A stretch of DNA of 40,082 nucleotides from Myxococcales bacterium. GTDB taxonomy: Bacteria; Myxococcota_A; UBA9160; SMWR01. The translations under genes were made by a program, and so were the position numbers. Positions 29,613-38,221 of the stretch are shown here, piece after piece (the stretch's first letter is position 1; every line of letters starts with the position of its first letter). The stretch is taken from positions 1-40,082 of the forward strand of contig JABSQW010000066.1 in NCBI GenBank assembly GCA_013215605.1, given 5' to 3'. Below the pieces are notes generated by a model. It saw nothing but the letters and a program-made list of their open reading frames with translations, did no database searches and was not told the DNA's origin.

Positions 29613-29825
29613 ATGAGAACGTCCGCCGCACGCGCACCCATGATCGAGCTGCCGCTCGACGCCGAGGAGCCGGAGCAGGTCACGCTTCTCGAGCTCGTGC
29701 GCGCGGTCAGCGAAGTCGCCGAGAACGAGCGCGAAGTGGTCGCCACCGTTTGCCACATGTTGAAGACCGGACGGGTGAAGCTCTGCGGAAACTTCCGCAA
29801 CACGCCCTACCGGGACTTCGGCTGA
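29613..29825 (+). CDS. 71-aa small protein of unknown function
   Basis: MRTSAARAPMIELPLDAEEPEQVTLLELVRAVSEVAENEREVVATVCHMLKTGRVKLCGNFRNTPYRDFG; SD GAAGGG 6 nt upstream. Confidence 0.75.
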   Translation: MRTSAARAPMIELPLDAEEPEQVTLLELVRAVSEVAENEREVVATVCHMLKTGRVKLCGNFRNTPYRDFG

Positions 29826-29963
29826 CGCCACGTCGCGCGCCCACGCCGCTCTGGCAACGCCGACCTCCCCGCTATCCTCCGGCCGATTGCACCACGCGCC
29901 TTGACCCGGTCACGGGCGTGTGGACCATCGCGGCGTCCGACCATGGCGAAGGGGGGTCCTCAC

Positions 29964-31670
29964 ATGGCCGCATCGAAGGCAAACTCTCGCAGTTCTCGTT
30001 CGGGAGCTTCGAGGGCGCGAGGGAAACGTCCCAAGGTGGCGAAAGCACCGAAACGCAAGGTCGCCAAGACCAAGCGCAGCCGAGCCAAAGCCAAGCCGGC
30101 GGCGCGCGCGCAGAAGAGTGCGAGTGAGCTCGCCAAGGGCCAGCGCGACATCTCGGTGTCCGAGTTCTTCGCGAAGAACCGACACCTGCTCGGCTTCGAC
30201 AATCCCTCAAAAGCACTGCTGACGACGGTCAAGGAGGGTGTCGACAACGCTCTGGACGCCTGTGAAGAGGCGGGCATCCTGCCCAACGTGCGGGTCGAGA
30301 TCGTCCAGATCTCCGAGACGCGCTTCCGAATCGCCATCGAGGACAACGGCCCCGGGGTCGTAAATAGCCAGGTGCCGAAGATCTTCGGCAGCCTGCTCTA
30401 CGGCTCGAAGTTCCACCGGCTCCGCCAGAGCCGCGGACAGCAGGGCATCGGCATCAGCGCCGCGGGGATGTACGGATTGCTCACCACGGGAAAGCCGATC
30501 GTCGTCACCACGCGCACGGGCCCCCGGAAGGACACCCGCAAGCTCGAAGTCGTGATCGACACGAAGCGCAACGAGCCGAAGGTGAAACGCGACGAAGTCG
30601 TCAAGTGGGATGTGAAGCACGGCACGCGTGTCGAGATCGAACTCGAAGGCAACTACCGCGGCGGTCAGCACTCGGTCGACGCCTACATCCGACAGATTTC
30701 ACTCGCGAATCCCCACGCCGAGATCACCTACGTCCCGCCGAAGGCCGAGGAGTTCGGTGCGGAGCACGTCTTTCCGCGCGTCAGCAAGGAAATTCCGCCC
30801 GAAACGGCGGAGATCAAGCCTCACCCGTACGGCGTCGAACTCGGCGTACTCATGCAGATGTTTCGCGATACCCAGGCGCGGAACGTGCGGTCGTGCCTCA
30901 CGGGCGACTTCAGCCGCGTGTCACAGCGCACTGCCACGGAGATCTGTGATTCGGCGGGCGTCGCCACGTCTCGCCGCCCGAGTGAGATCAGTCGCGAGAG
31001 CGCAGAGAAGATCCACGCCGCGATTCAGCGCGCGAAGATCATGGCGCCGCCGATGGACTGCATCGCGCCCATCGGCGAAACGTTGATCGAGCGCGCGCTC
31101 CGGGCGGAGGTCGACGCAGACTTCTACACCTCGGTGACGCGCCGCGCTACGGTCTACCGCGGCAATCCCTTCCTCGTCGAGGTCGGACTCGCCTACGGGG
31201 GCGATATGTCGTCGGAGGACAGCATCTCGCTGTATCGGTACGCGAACCGGGTCCCCCTCCAGTACCAGCAGGGCGCGTGCGCGGTGACGAAGGCGGTGAT
31301 CGCCACCGACTGGAAGAGCTATCAGATGCAACAGCCGCGTGGCGCGCTTCCGGTCGGGCCGATGCTCGCGATGGTTCACATTGCAAGTGTCTGGGTGCCG
31401 TTTACATCGGAGAGCAAGGAGGCCATCGCCCACTACCCGGAGATCATCAAGGAGATCCGCCTCGGCCTCCAGGAGTGCGGGCGCCGCGTCGCAAGCCACA
31501 TCCGCAAGCGACGCCGCGAGTCCGACGAGGCGAAGAAGCGCGCCTACATCGAGAAGTACATTCCGCAGGTTGCCGTCGGTCTTCAGCAGATCCTCGGCTT
31601 GAACGACGCCCACACGAAGAAGATCGTCAGAAACCTGACAGACGTGCTCGAGAAGAGCCGGAAGATGTGA
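29964..31670 (+). CDS. top6B: DNA topoisomerase VI subunit B with basic N-terminal tail
   Basis: KEGVDNALDACEEAGI, AIEDNGPGVV, RGQQGIGISAAGMYGLLTTGKP (GHKL Bergerat fold), YANRVPLQYQQGACAVTKAV, MVHIASVWVPFTSESKEAIA transducer motif. Confidence 0.95.
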   Translation: MAASKANSRSSRSGASRARGKRPKVAKAPKRKVAKTKRSRAKAKPAARAQKSASELAKGQRDISVSEFFAKNRHLLGFDNPSKALLTTVKEGVDNALDACEEAGILPNVRVEIVQISETRFRIAIEDNGPGVVNSQVPKIFGSLLYGSKFHRLRQSRGQQGIGISAAGMYGLLTTGKPIVVTTRTGPRKDTRKLEVVIDTKRNEPKVKRDEVVKWDVKHGTRVEIELEGNYRGGQHSVDAYIRQISLANPHAEITYVPPKAEEFGAEHVFPRVSKEIPPETAEIKPHPYGVELGVLMQMFRDTQARNVRSCLTGDFSRVSQRTATEICDSAGVATSRRPSEISRESAEKIHAAIQRAKIMAPPMDCIAPIGETLIERALRAEVDADFYTSVTRRATVYRGNPFLVEVGLAYGGDMSSEDSISLYRYANRVPLQYQQGACAVTKAVIATDWKSYQMQQPRGALPVGPMLAMVHIASVWVPFTSESKEAIAHYPEIIKEIRLGLQECGRRVASHIRKRRRESDEAKKRAYIEKYIPQVAVGLQQILGLNDAHTKKIVRNLTDVLEKSRKM

Positions 31671-31672
31671 CC

Positions 31673-32929
31673 ATGGCAGCACGTGCAAAGACCAAGAACA
31701 AAAAATCCGCGCGCAAGGCCCCGGCGAAGAAGAAGGCGGCTGCGAAGAAGACGGGCAAGAAAACCGCTCGCAAGAAGGCCTCGAAGCGGAAGGCTCCGCG
31801 CGCGAGCAGCGAGGCCGCGAAGCGCAACGCACGCATGGACAGCCTCACGATCGACCTGATCTGCAACACCGCGAATGACGTCCACAAAAACATCCAGAAG
31901 AAGAGAAAGCCCGACCTCGCGTTCCCGATCCGTTCGCTGAAGAACGTCTCCTACTCGACGAAGCGCGGGTACTTCGAGATCGGCAAGGCGAAGAAGGTGC
32001 GCACGCTCACCGTCAACACGGTCAAGAGCTTCGCGCAGACGCTGAGGATGATGGGCCTCTCGAAGGAGCTCGTGGAATCGAGGGACTTCGCGACGAAACG
32101 AGACGCCTACTACCAGAGCAAGAACTGGGAGGAAGCGCGCTTCGACGAGCAGAACGAGTCCGACTCGGTGATGGACGACATCGAGGCGATGTTCTCGATG
32201 CGGGGGGTCTCACGCGAGCAGCTGCGCTTCGTCCCCGACGAGCACGGTGGCGCGGTAGCCGGGCAGTTGATCGTGCTCGACCCCGATCGCGAGACGGGCG
32301 AGGTCGAGCGCATCGATTGCACGCGCTTTGGCTCCGGCGCTTACTCGATCCCGTCGAGCGTCGAGCAGCTGTCGTTCGAGACGAACGCTAAGTTCATCCT
32401 CGCGATCGAAACGGGCGGCGTGTTCCAGCGACTGCAGAGCCACAAGTTCTGGCAGACTTCGAACTGCATCCTCATATCGATGGCGGGCGTGCCGACGCGG
32501 GCGACGCGGCGCTTCATCCGCAAGCTCTCGGACGAGTCCAAGATTCCCGTCTACGCCTTCGTCGACTGCGACCCGTACGGGATCTCGAACATCTACCGGA
32601 CGCTCAAGGTGGGATCGGGGAATGCCGCGCACCTCTCGCAGTTCTTCTGCGTCCCCCAGGCGAGCTTTCTCGGCGTGACGCCGCAGGACATCATCGACTA
32701 CGATTTGCCCACGCACCCGCTGCACGACGTCGACGTCAAGCGTGCGAAGGACGCCCTCAAGAACGATCCCTTCTTCAAGGCCCACAAGCCGTGGCAGAAG
32801 GCGATCGAGCAGCTGCTCAAGATGGGCGTGCGCGCGGAGCAGCAGGCACTCGCGAAATGGGGTCTGAATTACGTGATCGAAGAATACCTGCCGAAGAAGC
32901 TCTCCCAGAGAAAGGACTTCCTCCCGTAG
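31673..32929 (+). CDS. top6A: DNA topoisomerase VI subunit A (Spo11-like) with Lys-rich N-terminal tail
   Basis: Catalytic Tyr context TKRDAYYQSKNW, Toprim ETGGVFQRL and VYAFVDCDPYGISNIYRTLKVGS; immediately downstream of top6B. Confidence 0.95.
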   Translation: MAARAKTKNKKSARKAPAKKKAAAKKTGKKTARKKASKRKAPRASSEAAKRNARMDSLTIDLICNTANDVHKNIQKKRKPDLAFPIRSLKNVSYSTKRGYFEIGKAKKVRTLTVNTVKSFAQTLRMMGLSKELVESRDFATKRDAYYQSKNWEEARFDEQNESDSVMDDIEAMFSMRGVSREQLRFVPDEHGGAVAGQLIVLDPDRETGEVERIDCTRFGSGAYSIPSSVEQLSFETNAKFILAIETGGVFQRLQSHKFWQTSNCILISMAGVPTRATRRFIRKLSDESKIPVYAFVDCDPYGISNIYRTLKVGSGNAAHLSQFFCVPQASFLGVTPQDIIDYDLPTHPLHDVDVKRAKDALKNDPFFKAHKPWQKAIEQLLKMGVRAEQQALAKWGLNYVIEEYLPKKLSQRKDFLP

Positions 32930-32939
32930 CGGGGCGCCG

Positions 32940-34295
32940 ATGCGCGCGATCGAAAGCTCTGCGCGGTCGGCTCGTCGGGTACTTCTTCTTCGGGTCGCCG
33001 CGATTGCGCTGCTCGCCGCGGCGTGCGCATCGCCGCCGCCGCCGAGCGTCCTGCTCGTCGTCGTCGACACGCTGAGACGCGATCACCTCGGGGTGTACGG
33101 GTACGAGCGCGGCACGTCGCCCGCCCTCGACCGACTCGCACGGCGCGGCCTGGTCTTCGATCACCACGTCACCCACGCGAGCCAGACGGTTCCGTCGACC
33201 GTATCGCTGCTGACGTCGCGGCTGCCCGCCGACCACGGCTTCGTCCACCGCCGCCTCGGTCAATTCATGGAAAAGCGACCCCACTACCCCGAGAACCTGG
33301 TGTTCCTCGCGGAGGCGTTCGAGCACGCGGGCTACGCGACGGCGGGATTCATCTCGAATCCGTTTCTCACGCGCCACACGGGCTTCACCCAGGGATTCGC
33401 GACGAGTCGCCACTGGCCGGGGGATCGCAGCGCCGAAGGCGAAGAAATCACGCAGCACGCCCTCGAATGGCTTCGCGAGCGCGACTCCGAGCGACCCTTC
33501 TTCCTCTACATCCACTACATGGACGTCCACCAGCCGTACGTACAACCCGACGCGTTCACGGCTCGCTTCGCCCCGGAGACGGACGAGCCGCCCGTCGAGA
33601 GCTACGGGCGCGGCGAAGGGCTCGCACGCGCGGACCTCGTCTCGACGATTGCCCACTACGACGCCGGTATCGCCTACGTGGACGCGCAGATCGGCCGACT
33701 GATCGACGCGCTCGATGCCGCGGGCATCGGCGACACGACGATCGTCGCCGTGACGTCGGACCACGGCGAGGAGTTTCTCGAGCACGGCGGCCTCGGCCAC
33801 GCAACCACGGTGTACGGCGAGCTCGTCCTCGCGCCGCTCGTATTGGTGTACCCGCCATTGCTCGAGCCCGGCCGGCTCATCGCGCACACGACCCAGCACG
33901 TCGACGTAGCCCCCACCCTGCTCGAGCTCGCGGGCTTCGACCGTCCTCCCGAGTTTCGCGGGGGGCGGCTCTTCGACCCGCCGGAACGCGTCTACGCCGA
34001 GAACGGCAGCCATCGAGCCGTCTACGGCGACGGGTACAAGCTCGTGCTGGACCGGGCGACCGGCGCCGTGCAGCTGTTCGACGTGCGCGACACCCTCGAC
34101 GCGAGCCCCCTCGGAGAGACGGATGAACGCGCCCTCGCGAAGCGCCAGCTGCGCCAGGACCTCGACACCTATCTTCGGCTCGAGGACCGGCGGGAGGCGT
34201 CGAAGGGGGGCGGCAGCTCGGGTATCGAACCCTGGAGTGAATCGGATCTCGAGCGGTTGAGGGTGTTGGGATATCGCGCGCCAGCAGTCGACTGA
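32940..34295 (+). CDS. Sulfatase-superfamily (alkaline-phosphatase-fold) lipoprotein
   Basis: [77 protein letters not shown]; lipobox LAAAC. Confidence 0.88.
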   Translation: MRAIESSARSARRVLLLRVAAIALLAAACASPPPPSVLLVVVDTLRRDHLGVYGYERGTSPALDRLARRGLVFDHHVTHASQTVPSTVSLLTSRLPADHGFVHRRLGQFMEKRPHYPENLVFLAEAFEHAGYATAGFISNPFLTRHTGFTQGFATSRHWPGDRSAEGEEITQHALEWLRERDSERPFFLYIHYMDVHQPYVQPDAFTARFAPETDEPPVESYGRGEGLARADLVSTIAHYDAGIAYVDAQIGRLIDALDAAGIGDTTIVAVTSDHGEEFLEHGGLGHATTVYGELVLAPLVLVYPPLLEPGRLIAHTTQHVDVAPTLLELAGFDRPPEFRGGRLFDPPERVYAENGSHRAVYGDGYKLVLDRATGAVQLFDVRDTLDASPLGETDERALAKRQLRQDLDTYLRLEDRREASKGGGSSGIEPWSESDLERLRVLGYRAPAVD

Positions 34296-34296
34296 C

Positions 34297-34398
34297 GTGG
34301 AACTTGGGGACGTTGGTACTTCCCGACCGCGACGTGCCGGTTCTGCAACGACCAGACCGGGGAGTACCAACGTCCCCAAGTTTCCCCCCAAGTTCCAC
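34297..34398. repeat. REP/MITE-like inverted repeat element
   Basis: AACTTGGGGACGTTGGTACT (34301-34320) and its exact reverse complement AGTACCAACGTCCCCAAGTT (34363-34382); outer GTGGAACTT/AAGTTCCAC (34297-34305/34390-34398). Confidence 0.75.
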
Positions 34399-34429
34399 GG
34401 GAGTCGACCGCTGGCGCTATCTTCTACCC

Positions 34430-35308
34430 ATGAAGGGCATCATCCTCGCCGGCGGATCGGGAACGCGCCTGCATCCCATCACACGTGGCCTGAGCAAGCA
34501 GCTGCTCCCGATCTACGACAAGCCGATGGTCTACTACCCGATGTCGACGCTCATGTTGGCGGGGATTCGCGAGATCCTGCTGATCTCGACGCCCGAGGAT
34601 CTTCCATCGTTTCGCCGGCTGTTCGGCGACGGTTCGGACCTCGGGATCGACCTCCACTACGCCGAGCAGCCGAGCCCCGACGGGCTCGCGCAAGCGTTCA
34701 TCATCGGGCGCGATTTCCTGGGCAGCGACAGCGTTGCGCTCGCCCTCGGCGACAACATTTTCTACGGACAGGGCCTCGGCGCCATCTTGCAGCGGTCCGC
34801 ACACCGGACCCAGGGCGCCACCATCTTCGGTTACTGGGTGAAAGATCCCGAGCGCTACGGCGTGGTCGAGTTCGGTCCCGAGGGCAAGGTGGTGGGGATC
34901 GAGGAGAAGCCCGCGCATCCGCGTTCGAGCTACGCGGTGACCGGTCTCTACTTCTACGACAACCGCGTGGTCGACATCGCGGCCGACCTCGAGCCGAGTC
35001 CTCGCGGCGAACTCGAGATCACCGATGTCAACATCGTGTACCTCGGCTTCGGCGATCTCCACGTCGAGCAACTCGGGCGCGGCTTCGCGTGGCTCGACAC
35101 GGGCACCCACGAGTCGCTCCTCCAAGCCTCGAACTTCGTCGAAACCATCGAGGAACGCCAGGGACTCAAGATCGCCTGCCTCGAAGAGATCGCGTACCGC
35201 CAGGGTTTCATCGACCGCAGCAAGCTCGAACGACTCGGAACGGAGCTCGAAAAGACCGCCTACGGCCAGTACCTGCTGAAGCTGGCACTAGAGGACGGCC
35301 GACCGTGA
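34430..35308 (+). CDS. rfbA: Glucose-1-phosphate thymidylyltransferase
   Basis: [55 protein letters not shown]. Confidence 0.97.
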   Translation: MKGIILAGGSGTRLHPITRGLSKQLLPIYDKPMVYYPMSTLMLAGIREILLISTPEDLPSFRRLFGDGSDLGIDLHYAEQPSPDGLAQAFIIGRDFLGSDSVALALGDNIFYGQGLGAILQRSAHRTQGATIFGYWVKDPERYGVVEFGPEGKVVGIEEKPAHPRSSYAVTGLYFYDNRVVDIAADLEPSPRGELEITDVNIVYLGFGDLHVEQLGRGFAWLDTGTHESLLQASNFVETIEERQGLKIACLEEIAYRQGFIDRSKLERLGTELEKTAYGQYLLKLALEDGRP

Positions 35309-35859
35309 AGTTCATCGAAACCCCCATCCCGGGCGTGGTCCTCATCGAGCCCGACGTGTTCGGTGACGTGCGCGGCTTCTTCCTCGAGACGTACCACGCC
35401 GAGCGATACCGCGAGAACGGCATCCCGCTCACCTTCGTGCAGGACAACCACTCGTCGTCCGTCCGCGGAACCCTGCGCGGACTGCACGCCCAGCACCCGC
35501 GAGCCCAGGGCAAGCTCATCCGCGCCATCGAGGGCGAGATCTACGACGTCGCGGTCGATGCTCGGCGCGGATCCCCCAGCTACGGTCGGTACTTCGCCGC
35601 CCTGCTCTCGTCCGAGAACAAGAAGCAGCTGTACGCTCCTCCGGGTCTCGTCCACGGCTTCTGCGTCACGAGCGAGACCGCGCAGGTCGAATACAAGTGC
35701 ACGGAGTTCTACCACCCGGGCGACGAACTCAGCGTCCTCTGGAACGACCCCGACCTCGGCATCCCATGGCCCATCGAGTCCCCGATCCTCTCCGACAAGG
35801 ATCGCAGCGCCCCCCGGTTGAAGGACATCCAGGACCGCCTGCTCGACTTCGAACCCTGA
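35305..35859 (+). CDS. rfbC: dTDP-4-dehydrorhamnose 3,5-epimerase
   Basis: [80 protein letters not shown] start overlaps rfbA stop. Confidence 0.96.
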   Translation: MKFIETPIPGVVLIEPDVFGDVRGFFLETYHAERYRENGIPLTFVQDNHSSSVRGTLRGLHAQHPRAQGKLIRAIEGEIYDVAVDARRGSPSYGRYFAALLSSENKKQLYAPPGLVHGFCVTSETAQVEYKCTEFYHPGDELSVLWNDPDLGIPWPIESPILSDKDRSAPRLKDIQDRLLDFEP

Positions 35860-35875
35860 GGACGCTCCTCGACCG

Positions 35876-36040
35876 CTAGAAGTCTTCTTCGAATTCCACG
35901 GTCGCTTCGGACTCGACGTCTTCCGTCAGGCGAAGGGGGGAGGCGCAGAAGACGCAGAGGATTTCGTCGCGCTTCTTCTCATCGCCGTTCAGGGGGATAT
36001 CGGCGCTGCAGACCGGGCACTCGAGTTCGCTGATCGCCAT
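35876..36040 (-). CDS. 54-aa zinc-ribbon protein with acidic C-terminus
   Basis: Own translation: MAISELECPVCSADIPLNGDEKKRDEILCVFCASPLRLTEDVESEATVEFEEDF. Two CxxC knuckles. 21 nt after apbE stop, same strand. Below the size cut-off of the ORF track. Confidence 0.75.
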   Translation of the reverse strand: MAISELECPVCSADIPLNGDEKKRDEILCVFCASPLRLTEDVESEATVEFEEDF

Positions 36041-36061
36041 GCCCTGATTTCGGAAGCGCCG

Positions 36062-37111
36062 TCAGCGCACTTGAGTTTCAGACTCCGGCTCGAGGGGCTC
36101 GAAGTCGACCGCCGCCGGCCAGCCGCTGGTGGTCGTGATCGTGCCGTCCTCGTCTGCGAGCATGCCTTCGCAGTTCGGCTGGGCCTCGACGATGGCGATT
36201 CCCTCCTCCTCTCCGGCGATCAGGAGGGCCTTGCTGAGCGCCTCGGCGAGGGAGGCACTCCTGGCGACCACCACGGCCTGACGGCGACGGGTGAGGGGCA
36301 TCCCCGTGCGCGGATCGAGGATGTGCCCGTACTCGACGCCTTCGATCACAGCGAACTCGCCCAGGCTCCCCGACACCGAGAGCGCTTGATCGCGCAACGT
36401 CACCAGCCCCACCGCGGACGACGCGGGACCCCGGACGAGCAAGCGCCAGCCGTGGGCGCCGGGCGGCGCGCCCAGCGCCCACGTACTGCTCTGACCGAAG
36501 CTCAGCAGTCCGCTGCGGATGCCGAGTTTGCGGAGCTTCGGCACGAGTTGGTCGAGTGCGTAGCCCTTGGCAACACCCCCCAGATCGATCGCAACTCCCT
36601 CGCGCGCAAAGCTCACCCGCCCGTCTCCGTATACGCGCACGTAGCCGGCCCCGACGAGTTCGCGCGCGCGGTCGAGCTCTTCCGGTGTCGGCGGGACCCC
36701 CGTGCGCGCCGCGTCGATCCAGAGCTCCACGAGCGGGCCGATGGTCACATCGAACGTCCCGCGCGTGACCGTCGTGTAGACGAGCGATTGCGAGAGCACC
36801 GCGCTCACATCCTCCGCGACTTGCTGAGGCGCGCGATGGGCTTCGCGATTGAGGCGACTGACGTCGCTCTCGGGATCCCACGAACTGATCTTCCCCTCGA
36901 TCTCGGCGATTTTCTCGAAGAGTTCGTCGATGATCTCGCGCGCCTCCGCATCGGCGCCTTCTTCTTCCACCACCGTGATTTCGAGCACGGTGCCCATCGC
37001 GAGCCGGCCGTCGCTCACGAGTTTCGGGGCGGATGCCGGCGCGGTGGTGGAGCCGCCCGACGCACAACTGAGTGCCAGCAGGAGCGACGCCGCGAGCAGG
37101 CGAATTCTCAC
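36062..37111 (-). CDS. apbE: FAD:protein FMN transferase (ApbE family), lipoprotein
   Basis: Lipobox LLLALSC; LAMGTVLEITV, ISSWDPESDVSRLNR, VAIDLGGVAKGYALDQL, YGHILDPRTGMPL. GTG start overlaps upstream stop. Confidence 0.93.
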   Translation of the reverse strand: MRIRLLAASLLLALSCASGGSTTAPASAPKLVSDGRLAMGTVLEITVVEEEGADAEAREIIDELFEKIAEIEGKISSWDPESDVSRLNREAHRAPQQVAEDVSAVLSQSLVYTTVTRGTFDVTIGPLVELWIDAARTGVPPTPEELDRARELVGAGYVRVYGDGRVSFAREGVAIDLGGVAKGYALDQLVPKLRKLGIRSGLLSFGQSSTWALGAPPGAHGWRLLVRGPASSAVGLVTLRDQALSVSGSLGEFAVIEGVEYGHILDPRTGMPLTRRRQAVVVARSASLAEALSKALLIAGEEEGIAIVEAQPNCEGMLADEDGTITTTSGWPAAVDFEPLEPESETQVR

Positions 37112-37629
37112 GGGCCGGGATTCGGTACGGGGTCCCCCGCGTAGTTGCGCCCCTGATTGCCTCCGAAGACGACCCGCAGTGACAAGATGACGAGCAGTGC
37201 GAGGCTCGTCTGCAGTAGAAGGAAGCCCGCGATCTTTGCATAAGCGAACCACGGATGACCGAAGCGCACCAACCAGCCCGCCCCCTCGTCGAGCAATGCC
37301 GAGAAGAAAGGGACCACCACCAGCCAGGCCTTCACGGAATTGCGCAGGGGGATGAACAGCACCAGGTGGGTGAGCACCAGCAGCAACATCCCCATAGCGA
37401 ACAGGTGGAAGTGGGAGACTTCGAGCAATCCCTGGTAGCTGCGCGGCGAGAGAAAGCGTTCCTCGGAGCCCAGGTAGTACTCCACCACCGACTGGTAGGT
37501 GAGGCTCATCTTCGCGAAGTAGAGCAACGCGTTGGTGATCCACAGGCCCGAAACGTACAGCGCGTAGAGCGCCACGATGGTCTGGAGAAGCCGGTTGCGG
37601 TTCCACTCGCCGGTGATCACGAAGCGCAA
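37108..37629 (-). CDS. Integral membrane protein, about 4 TM helices (possible b-type cytochrome-like partner)
   Basis: Four hydrophobic segments with His in SHFHLFAMGMLLLVLTHLVLF; encoded between FMN-binding protein and ApbE genes. Confidence 0.75.
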   Translation of the reverse strand: MRFVITGEWNRNRLLQTIVALYALYVSGLWITNALLYFAKMSLTYQSVVEYYLGSEERFLSPRSYQGLLEVSHFHLFAMGMLLLVLTHLVLFIPLRNSVKAWLVVVPFFSALLDEGAGWLVRFGHPWFAYAKIAGFLLLQTSLALLVILSLRVVFGGNQGRNYAGDPVPNPGP

Positions 37630-37633
37630 AAGG

Positions 37634-38221
37634 TCAGTGCCCGCCCTGGATCAAGACTTCGTACAGGGCGAGCGCCCTGCGCACGCCCCCTGCAGCAGCG
37701 TGGGTCGAGAGCGTCGCTCCGACGACGGCATGGACATCCCTCCCCACACCGAGCGCCGAGGAGAGAGACGCAGTGTCGAACTGACGATACCAGCGCTCGA
37801 TGGGGAGATACTCGAGCGGCTCGTGAAATGCCAACACCCGCACGGACCGCACCACGCCCTCGGGGCTCAGAACCACCATCAAGGCCTCGGGAAACGTGCG
37901 GACCTGGTGGAGATCCACCAGCGCATAGCCGGAAACCTCGCCCTTGGTGCGAGCCGTGAAGATCCGTACCAGGCGGTTCTCCACGCGTTCCCTCGACAGC
38001 TCCTGAACCCGCTCCACCTGCTCGTCGGTCAGCAGGTGGGTCGAGGATTCGATCTCGTCCCCAACGGCGAAGGCCTCCGCTACCGCTTCCGAGCGGCTGG
38101 CGAAGACCTTGGCGTAGGCAGGGGTAGCGGCACCCGCCCACGCGATCAGGGCCAGAAGTACACCTCCGACCCAGCCCGATCCGATCCTAGAAGACAAAGC
38201 CGATACCGACGTTGAATTCAT
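37634..38221 (-). CDS. FMN-binding domain protein (NqrC/RnfG-like), secreted
   Basis: Signal peptide; GYALVDLHQVRTFPEALMVVLSPEGVVRSVRVLAFHEPLEYLP, and ApbE-type flavinylation motif HAVVGATLST. Confidence 0.85.
   Translation of the reverse strand: MNSTSVSALSSRIGSGWVGGVLLALIAWAGAATPAYAKVFASRSEAVAEAFAVGDEIESSTHLLTDEQVERVQELSRERVENRLVRIFTARTKGEVSGYALVDLHQVRTFPEALMVVLSPEGVVRSVRVLAFHEPLEYLPIERWYRQFDTASLSSALGVGRDVHAVVGATLSTHAAAGGVRRALALYEVLIQGGH

Noticed and set aside
34304-34429. N-terminal extension of RfbA in the ORF track ([18 protein letters not shown]...)
   Set aside because: It is read-through of the inverted repeat element; conserved RfbA sequence starts at ATG 34430.
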